Source of the DNA: a virus
IMG/VR virus record: IMGVR_UViG_3300023196_000991
Location: 1-27,756 of that record
Reading direction: 5' to 3' (one strand)
DNA: 27,756 nucleotides
Position 1 is the first letter of the stretch. Every line of letters begins with the position of its first letter. The notes under the pieces are model-generated. The model was not told where the DNA came from. It was given only the letters and a program-made list of their open reading frames with translations, and did not search any database. The translations under genes and the position numbers were made by a program. This document shows, one piece after another, positions 24,885 to 27,756 of the stretch.

Positions 24885-24896
24885 GTTCTGCAGAAC
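24885..24896. repeat. 12-bp perfect palindrome before ribonucleotide reductase gene
   Basis: GTTCTGCAGAAC is perfectly self-complementary and lies 26 bases before the next start codon, in the 60-bp gap. It could be an operator, but several 12-bp palindromes are expected by chance in a window of this size. Confidence 0.25.
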
Positions 24897-24921
24897 TCAA
24901 GCAGGAAAGGAATCCAAAGAG

Positions 24922-26634
24922 ATGCTTAAGAATTCTTACGGACCAGAAACTATAGTGTCTCTGGACATACTATTAGAGAAGCATAGACTACCGGGTGAAG
25001 ACTTTGAAGAAGGGTGTAGTAGAATAGCTAACGCTCTAAAGGATGATGACCATCACTTTAGGACGTTTCGATCCTCTCTCCTTCGACTAGCCTTCCTCCC
25101 CGGTGGTCGTGTGCAAAGCGCAATGGGCGCACCACGTACAGTCACTCCCTACAATTGCTTTGTATGCATGACCATACTCGACAGCATGGACAGCATCACA
25201 GACGCCGTGAAGTACGCTGCAGAAACAATGAGACTAGGAGGCGGCATTGGTTACGACTTCTCTCCCCTCAGGCCTAACCGCGACATCATTAAATCCCTTG
25301 ACAGTTGGTCAAGCGGACCTCTTGCTTTCATGGATATATTCGACGCCTTATGTAAAACAATATCTTCAGCAGGGCATCGCCGTGGGGCGCAGATGGGGGT
25401 CCTCCGGGTTGATCATCCTGACATCGAAGAATTTGTCAGAGCCAAGCAAAACAAAGACAGACTCACCACCCTCAACCTGAGTGTCGGTATCACTGATGCA
25501 TTCATGAACGCCGTCCTTGAGGACACAGACTTCGATCTGGTCTTTGAGGGTCGGGTGTACAAAACCATCAGGGCTGTTGACCTGTGGGATGAGATCATGC
25601 GGGCAACATGGAACTGGGCAGAACCCGGTGTCATCTTCCTAGACACAATAAACAACATGAACAATCTATACTACTGCGAGACAATCTCTACCACCAACCC
25701 CTGTGGGGAGCAACCGCTCCCTTCCAATGGTGCATGTCTACTTGGATCGTTCAACCTCGCATCATACATCTTCCCCGCCATAGGTGGGGGCTACCTGTTC
25801 GACTGGGATCAGTTTACGGCTGATATCGGTCCTGTGGTCCGTGCTATGGACAACGTGGTGGACCGTGCCCTCTACCCGCTTGATGCCCAACGTGAAGAAG
25901 CATTCGCGAAGCGTCGCATGGGTCTGGGTGTCTGTGGTTTGGCTAATGCTGCGGAGGCGCTAGGATTGCCCTACGGTACTGACCGCATGCTTGCGTGGAC
26001 TGAGGAAGTCCTGACATGCCTACGAAACACGGCCTATTATGAGTCCATGCTCCTCGCTAAGGAGAAGGGACCATTCCCCCTGTTCAATGCTACGAAGTAC
26101 TGTTCTGGTAAGTTCATCCAGACGCTTCCGGCTGATCTGGTCAGACAGATACGAGAACACGGCATACGTAACTCCCATCTACTAAGCATCGCTCCGACAG
26201 GGACGATTGCTTTGGGTGCGGACAACGTAAGCGGTGGTGTAGAGCCTCCCTTTTCCATCGAGTACACACGCGTGAAGCAGGAACCCGATGGAGAAGTGGA
26301 GCTTCTCGTTCAAGACTATGCTTACATGAAGTGGGGCATCAAGGGCCGTACAGCAACAGAGATCACTGGTGAGGAGCATGTTAAGGTCCTGACCACTGCT
26401 GCGAAGTACGTTGACTCTGCGGTGTCCAAGACATGCAATGTTGATCCCAACATGACATGGGACGACTTCAAAGACTTGTACATGCAGGCTTGGAAAGGCG
26501 GTGCTAAAGGATGCACCACCTTCAACCCTTCCGGTAAGCGGTTCGGGATACTTAAGGAAAGTGCACCCTCAGTGAAGATTGAGGCTGAGGCATGTTACGT
26601 AGACCCAGAGACAGGTGCGCGTAGCTGTGGATAG
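24922..26634 (+). CDS. Ribonucleotide reductase, class II (adenosylcobalamin-dependent)
   Basis: 570 residues. The enzyme reduces ribonucleotides to deoxyribonucleotides for phage DNA synthesis, using vitamin B12 to make the thiyl radical. Visible sites: YNCFV with Cys79 and ACLLGSFNL with Cys272 as the redox pair; NPCGEQPLP with Asn259, radical Cys261 and Glu263; SIAPTGTIALG near the end of the barrel; and a C-terminal cysteine pair (Cys558, Cys569) to pass electrons. GGGIGYDF, RRGAQMG and the NPCGEQ form favour class II over class I. No radical-generating small-subunit gene follows. There is no N-terminal ATP cone. It is shorter than many cellular NrdJ enzymes. The gene lies after the terminase, outside the usual replication block. 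Confidence 0.9.
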   Translation: MLKNSYGPETIVSLDILLEKHRLPGEDFEEGCSRIANALKDDDHHFRTFRSSLLRLAFLPGGRVQSAMGAPRTVTPYNCFVCMTILDSMDSITDAVKYAAETMRLGGGIGYDFSPLRPNRDIIKSLDSWSSGPLAFMDIFDALCKTISSAGHRRGAQMGVLRVDHPDIEEFVRAKQNKDRLTTLNLSVGITDAFMNAVLEDTDFDLVFEGRVYKTIRAVDLWDEIMRATWNWAEPGVIFLDTINNMNNLYYCETISTTNPCGEQPLPSNGACLLGSFNLASYIFPAIGGGYLFDWDQFTADIGPVVRAMDNVVDRALYPLDAQREEAFAKRRMGLGVCGLANAAEALGLPYGTDRMLAWTEEVLTCLRNTAYYESMLLAKEKGPFPLFNATKYCSGKFIQTLPADLVRQIREHGIRNSHLLSIAPTGTIALGADNVSGGVEPPFSIEYTRVKQEPDGEVELLVQDYAYMKWGIKGRTATEITGEEHVKVLTTAAKYVDSAVSKTCNVDPNMTWDDFKDLYMQAWKGGAKGCTTFNPSGKRFGILKESAPSVKIEAEACYVDPETGARSCG

Positions 26635-26646
26635 AAAGAGGAAATC

Positions 26647-26763
26647 ATGTTATTCAGGATTAAGCGACATCCCGTCGCACGTCGGTGGTACATGGAATGG
26701 TTTGGTCGGATCTTCTGGCTTACCACCAAACGCCGAGGACCGACACCAAAAAACGGTAGATAA
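26647..26763 (+). CDS. 38-residue basic, Trp-rich small protein
   Basis: An open frame from ATG 26647 to TAA 26763 with the ribosome site AGAGGAAA (26637-26644). The product is strongly basic, with four Trp residues, two of them in the segment MEWFGRIFWL, and Arg/Lys on both sides (FRIKRHPVARRW and TKRRGPTPKNGR). An amphipathic, membrane-touching peptide is plausible. It fills nearly the whole space between the reductase and the next gene, which supports it as real. No family recognised. Confidence 0.55.
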   Translation: MLFRIKRHPVARRWYMEWFGRIFWLTTKRRGPTPKNGR

Positions 26764-26779
26764 GTAGAGGAATAGAGGA

Positions 26780-27385
26780 ATGAAAGATGTTAAAGGAAAG
26801 ATTATCCCCGACGCGCCTATGGACGGGGATGAGAGAGTTGAGTTTCACGATGATGATGGGAAGCTTGTGGGTATTGCTGATGTGGGCGTGGGTCATCCTG
26901 ACGATCCTTATCGGGGTCAGCTACTGTCTGTGGACGATGAGCGACGCCTTGACGAGAAGGGCGAACTGGTTGTACGAGGTCTTCCTTGGTCTGAAGCACC
27001 AACTGGTCTGTGGTTTACAATCGCGGCTGGAACGGGCGCGCTTACGTCCCTCACTCCAGCATATAGTGGAACAAGCATGTCCATCCCCCCACGAATTGTT
27101 TCCGGAGCGGACGGACGAGTCTTCGTCGGTGTATTCCGAGACCGCAAGCCCCGCTTCGGACAACCCGTATGCGGAGCGGCTATCGAACTTCCAAGCGACT
27201 TGGGACAAGATGACATCAAGAGGAAGTATCTAACCGAGTGGATTGCCCACACGACCATCGAAGCTCTCGGTGGTATAGGCATTGCCTTTCGGATGGACGA
27301 TCCTAACCTTGGTGTCGAGTTTACTAAGATTGCGACGATGGTTACGTGGGCTGCTGAGGACGCTATCAAGGAGTGCGGTCTGTGA
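26780..27385 (+). CDS. Hypothetical protein
   Basis: 201 residues. The N-terminal 65 are very acidic and contain EFHDDDGKLVGIADVG. The middle is Gly/Ser/Pro-rich and strand-like (PPRIVSGADGRVFVGVFRD), and the C-terminus is helical (YLTEWIAHTTIEALGGIGIAF, then FTKIATMVTWAAEDAIKE). No family recognised. Upstream an 8-base sequence, TAGAGGAA, is repeated in tandem (26765-26780), giving two possible ribosome sites; only the first is well spaced. A 148-codon frame with hydrophobic sections overlaps in the +1 frame, but the G-first codon pattern clearly favours the frame given here. Its stop overlaps the next start as GTGA. Confidence 0.7.
   Translation: MKDVKGKIIPDAPMDGDERVEFHDDDGKLVGIADVGVGHPDDPYRGQLLSVDDERRLDEKGELVVRGLPWSEAPTGLWFTIAAGTGALTSLTPAYSGTSMSIPPRIVSGADGRVFVGVFRDRKPRFGQPVCGAAIELPSDLGQDDIKRKYLTEWIAHTTIEALGGIGIAFRMDDPNLGVEFTKIATMVTWAAEDAIKECGL
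27368..27373 (+). promoter_or_regulatory. Ribosome binding site selecting GTG start at 27382
   Basis: AAGGAG lies 8 bases before GTG 27382, which overlaps the upstream stop as GTGA. Other in-frame starts (GTG 27373, ATG 27397) are respectively on top of the site and too far from it. Confidence 0.6.
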
Positions 27386-27666
27386 TCAAGATCAATATGG
27401 TCCGACACCTAGATGGTCTCTCTGCGACCTACTCCGAGACTACTGTGGACACGAAGCACTATCACTCCTCCAAGATACTTGGTATCAAGGATCATGATGG
27501 GAACCCTGTGGTACAGATGTACCGTGAGGGGTCCGTGTATAACATCATGATCCAATTACTGGAGGCTGGGTATGCTGGTGAGGTGTTCCAAGTTCTCGAG
27601 GATGGGAAGATCATTATGAACGGGATCTTAAACTACAAGCATATCCCTACCTCATATAAACCGTAG
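27382..27666 (+). CDS. Hypothetical small protein with GTG start
   Basis: 94 residues from GTG 27382. It looks like a small mixed alpha/beta protein: KHYHSSKILGIKDHDGNPVV at residues 25-44, then YNIMIQLLEAGYAGEVFQVL and a final strand. The second half, a helix followed by GEVFQVLEDGKIIMNG, suggests a compact folded domain. No family recognised. It is translationally coupled to the preceding unknown gene and is the last gene seen before a hairpin-rich non-coding end. Confidence 0.65.
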   Translation: MIKINMVRHLDGLSATYSETTVDTKHYHSSKILGIKDHDGNPVVQMYREGSVYNIMIQLLEAGYAGEVFQVLEDGKIIMNGILNYKHIPTSYKP

Positions 27667-27683
27667 ATACCACGATAGCGGTG

Positions 27684-27735
27684 CCCTTATACGCTCAGGA
27701 CGCGCGTGAGCGTGTATGGGGTACCGAGGGTACCC
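27684..27735. repeat. Two adjacent inverted repeats in non-coding end
   Basis: The first pairs TATACGCTCA (27688-27697) with TGAGCGTGTA (27707-27716), one G-T pair included, and extends past a T-T mismatch by three G-C pairs (27684-27686 with 27718-27720). The second is a perfect 7-bp repeat, GGGTACC (27719-27725) with GGTACCC (27729-27735), around GAG. No T-run follows. They may be a structured 3' end, an operator or a DNA element near a genome end. Confidence 0.55.
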
Positions 27736-27756
27736 GGCGAGAAGAGATGCGCCTGT

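Noticed and set aside
26787-27233. 148-codon +1-frame ORF with a strong hydrophobic segment inside the gene at 26780
   Set aside because: A spanin-like nested gene was considered. The G-first codon pattern supports only the 26780 frame; the Trp/Leu/Met-rich hydrophobic stretch is what GAT, GGT and GTG codons give when shifted by one base.

Overview
The window is a continuous, entirely rightward run of genes from a T7-like short-tailed phage (podovirus): the structural and packaging half of the genome plus a short downstream metabolic segment. The gene order portal, scaffold, major capsid, tail tubular A, tail tubular B, three internal virion proteins, tail fibre, holin-type proteins, large terminase is the T7 order (gp8-9-10-11-12-14-15-16-17-17.5-19), and the protein lengths fit it. 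A DUF3310-type protein, a 2-oxoglutarate/Fe(II) oxygenase in the capsid operon and a vitamin-B12-dependent (class II) ribonucleotide reductase resemble gene sets known from marine podoviruses of Alphaproteobacteria and cyanobacteria. That host range is inference, because no host gene is present. No integrase, RNA polymerase, DNA polymerase, tRNA, CRISPR array or insertion sequence is visible here.

Layout. (1) 1-424: the 3' end of an upstream DUF3310-like gene, closed by a strong rho-independent terminator. (2) 478-5763: head assembly. Two small overlapping genes lead into the portal gene, followed by three small basic or Gly-rich proteins, the scaffold, a coiled-coil protein, the 2OG-Fe(II) oxygenase and an acidic probable head-decoration protein. 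(3) 5764-7082: the major capsid gene stands alone between a GC-rich hairpin upstream and, downstream, a pair of mutually exclusive stems plus a canonical terminator. (4) 7083-18634: tail tubes and the ejected internal core proteins. The second-largest core protein carries a T4-lysozyme-like domain at its C-terminus. (5) 18635-20930: a T7-type fibre anchor, a glycine-rich probable adhesin tip and an unidentified protein, coupled by 1-4 nt overlaps. (6) 20927-24540: two holin-like membrane proteins, a GNAT-like protein, a small Pro/Gly-rich protein and the large terminase, which has an extra N-terminal four-cysteine zinc-finger-like segment. (7) 24595-27666: a small unknown gene, class II ribonucleotide reductase, a 38-residue basic peptide gene and two unknown genes. 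The window ends in back-to-back hairpins without a coding frame.

The genes are packed with ATGA, TAATG or few-base junctions, so translation is probably coupled through long late transcripts. The only non-coding gaps above about 90 bp are 374-477, 5764-5957, 6984-7082 and 27667-27756; each holds a hairpin or terminator, and none reaches 300 bp. I found no repeated promoter motif in these gaps. No antisense gene is supported. The most interesting features are the enzyme genes and extra domains inserted into an otherwise standard T7-like morphogenesis block: the oxygenase, the TerL zinc finger, the beta-domain insertions in tail tubular protein B, the lysozyme domain at the end of the gp15-like protein, and the polyglycine-type fibre tip. 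I see no convincing undescribed defence or mobile system.
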